From the NCBI GenBank assembly GCA_963698165.1, contig CAVOPT010000006.1, forward strand, positions 310,001-374,000: a stretch of DNA of 64,000 nt, read 5' to 3'. Of the stretch, positions 63,262 through 64,000 are shown in pieces (positions within the stretch are counted from its first letter, which is position 1; the number at the start of each line of letters is the position of its first letter). The notes under the pieces were generated by a model. The model was not told the DNA's origin. It saw only the letters and a list, made by a program, of their open reading frames with translations, and searched no databases. The translations under genes and the position numbers were made by a program. Source of the stretch: JAAYUJ01 sp963698165 (GTDB taxonomy: Bacteria; Desulfobacterota; Syntrophobacteria; Syntrophobacterales; Syntrophobacteraceae).

Positions 63262-64000
63262 TTACCTCATCTTCGTGCCGTATCCGTATTTGCGATAACC
63301 GTCCTGTCCGTATTGTATGAGCGGTTCATCATAGCCGTTGTATACGACCCCGATGAGTTTTTCCTTTTGCAGTTTTCCCATAGCTGCCTTGACCATGTCT
63401 CGGGGAGTCTTACCATGACGTACAACCAAAATGACGGCATCGACTTCATTGGCGATTACAGAGGACTCCGGGGTCGATCTCCAATGGGGAGCTGTCAATA
63501 AGCACGAATCGATCCGTATAGCGGTCCCTTACTTCTCGAATGAGCCGTTTCATTCTTACCGATGACAGCAATTCAGTCGGTGCCAGAGTAGAATTCCCCG
63601 CGGGGAGAATGGTCAGCTTGTTGACATCGGTCTTTCTGAGCAGTGTATCCAACGGTACGTCCCCAGCAAGGGTTGTGGAGAGGCCTTCCTTATATGAGCG
63701 GAGTCCAAAAACTTGGTGAACACGAGGATTGCGAAGGTCGGCATCAATCAGGAGCACATGTTCCTCCAGGCTCTGACTGATGCTCACTGCCAGATTGCAT
63801 GCGACGAACGTTTTCCCCTCTTCCATGAGCGCACTGGTGACGAGAATGGTCCTGGGGGGGTGCCCCGAAGCAGGTCGCATAACCTTAGCTCTCAGAAATC
63901 GAAAACATTCCGCCATATGAGAGTCAGGGCTGTTGAGGACGACCAATTCTTCCGGCCCGGTCGGGCTCAAATCCATTATGGGCACAAGGTCGAAGCTCTC
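63262..64000 (-). pseudogene. Bacterial tyrosine kinase (CpsD/Wzc-type, exopolysaccharide), frameshifted and cut by the window edge
   Basis: The frame is open at the right edge. It shows SHMAECFRFLRAKVM, Walker A-like TILVTSALMEEGKTFVACNLA, Walker A' VLLIDADLRNPRVHQVFG and Walker B RFVLIDSSP. An extra C near 63472 then moves the end (ESSVIANEVDAVILVVRHGK ... GVVYNGYDEPLIQYGQ) to another frame. The C-terminus has a short Tyr cluster (YGQDGYRKYGYG), the usual autophosphorylation tail. BY-kinases control polysaccharide chain length and export. It is upstream of the export protein in the same direction. Confidence 0.83.

Noticed and set aside
1..64000. tRNA, rRNA or tmRNA genes
   Set aside because: I looked for conserved tRNA arm and rRNA sequences and saw none; a covariance-model scan would be needed to exclude them.

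Overview
The window looks like a chromosomal segment of a GC-rich, motile, strictly Gram-negative deltaproteobacterium (Desulfobacterota; a Syntrophobacter-like sulfate reducer or syntroph is my best guess from gene style, not a proven identification). The clues are a cluster of NtrC-type sigma-54 activators next to flagellar genes, a c-di-GMP-I riboswitch, a PEP-CTERM/exosortase-type exopolysaccharide machinery (PrsT-like TPR lipoprotein, export protein, outer-membrane barrel, tyrosine kinase), and many small inverted-repeat elements built on TTCGTGGTGA or TTTGCGGTGA ends.

Layout. 1-3.7 kb: SEC-C protein (cut by the left edge), a DtxR-family repressor, and an aroF-tyrA aromatic amino acid operon headed by a Tyr/Phe-rich leader peptide and an attenuator. 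3.8-19.2 kb: three sigma-54-dependent response regulators, a large AMIN/TPR secreted protein, and the flagellar operon flgB-flgC-fliE-fliF-fliG-fliH-fliI-fliJ-motE, driven by a clear sigma-54 promoter. A GxxExxY (PD-(D/E)XK-like) gene bounded by terminal inverted repeats sits between fliI and fliJ. 19.4-25.3 kb: two secreted repeat proteins, the first behind a sigma-54 promoter and a c-di-GMP-I riboswitch; both are broken by frameshifts. 25.7-30 kb: manC and a PrsT-like TPR lipoprotein.

30.3-56.8 kb is the most unusual part: a tandem triplication of a roughly 7-kb unit. Each unit has, on the minus strand, a secreted cadherin/VCBS-like multidomain protein, a small membrane-anchored carboxypeptidase-regulatory-like protein, and a phospholipase C-like/TolB-propeller protein. 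Divergently beside it lies a Uma2-type nuclease with HEPN/MNT toxin-antitoxin genes or their relics. All three units keep a matching sigma-54-like promoter in front of the first gene. Unit C carries an IS66-family insertion with a perfect 8-bp target duplication, and additional toxin-antitoxin genes (RHH/truncated ParE, BrnT/BrnA). A DUF4143 ATPase separates units A and B.

57-64 kb: a beta-CASP metallo-hydrolase, an IS110-family transposase, another Uma2 gene, and the start of an exopolysaccharide locus running off the right edge. Frameshifts are absent from 1-19.7 kb and 25.7-30 kb but frequent elsewhere. They may be real decay or assembly error in repeated DNA, and I flag them gene by gene.
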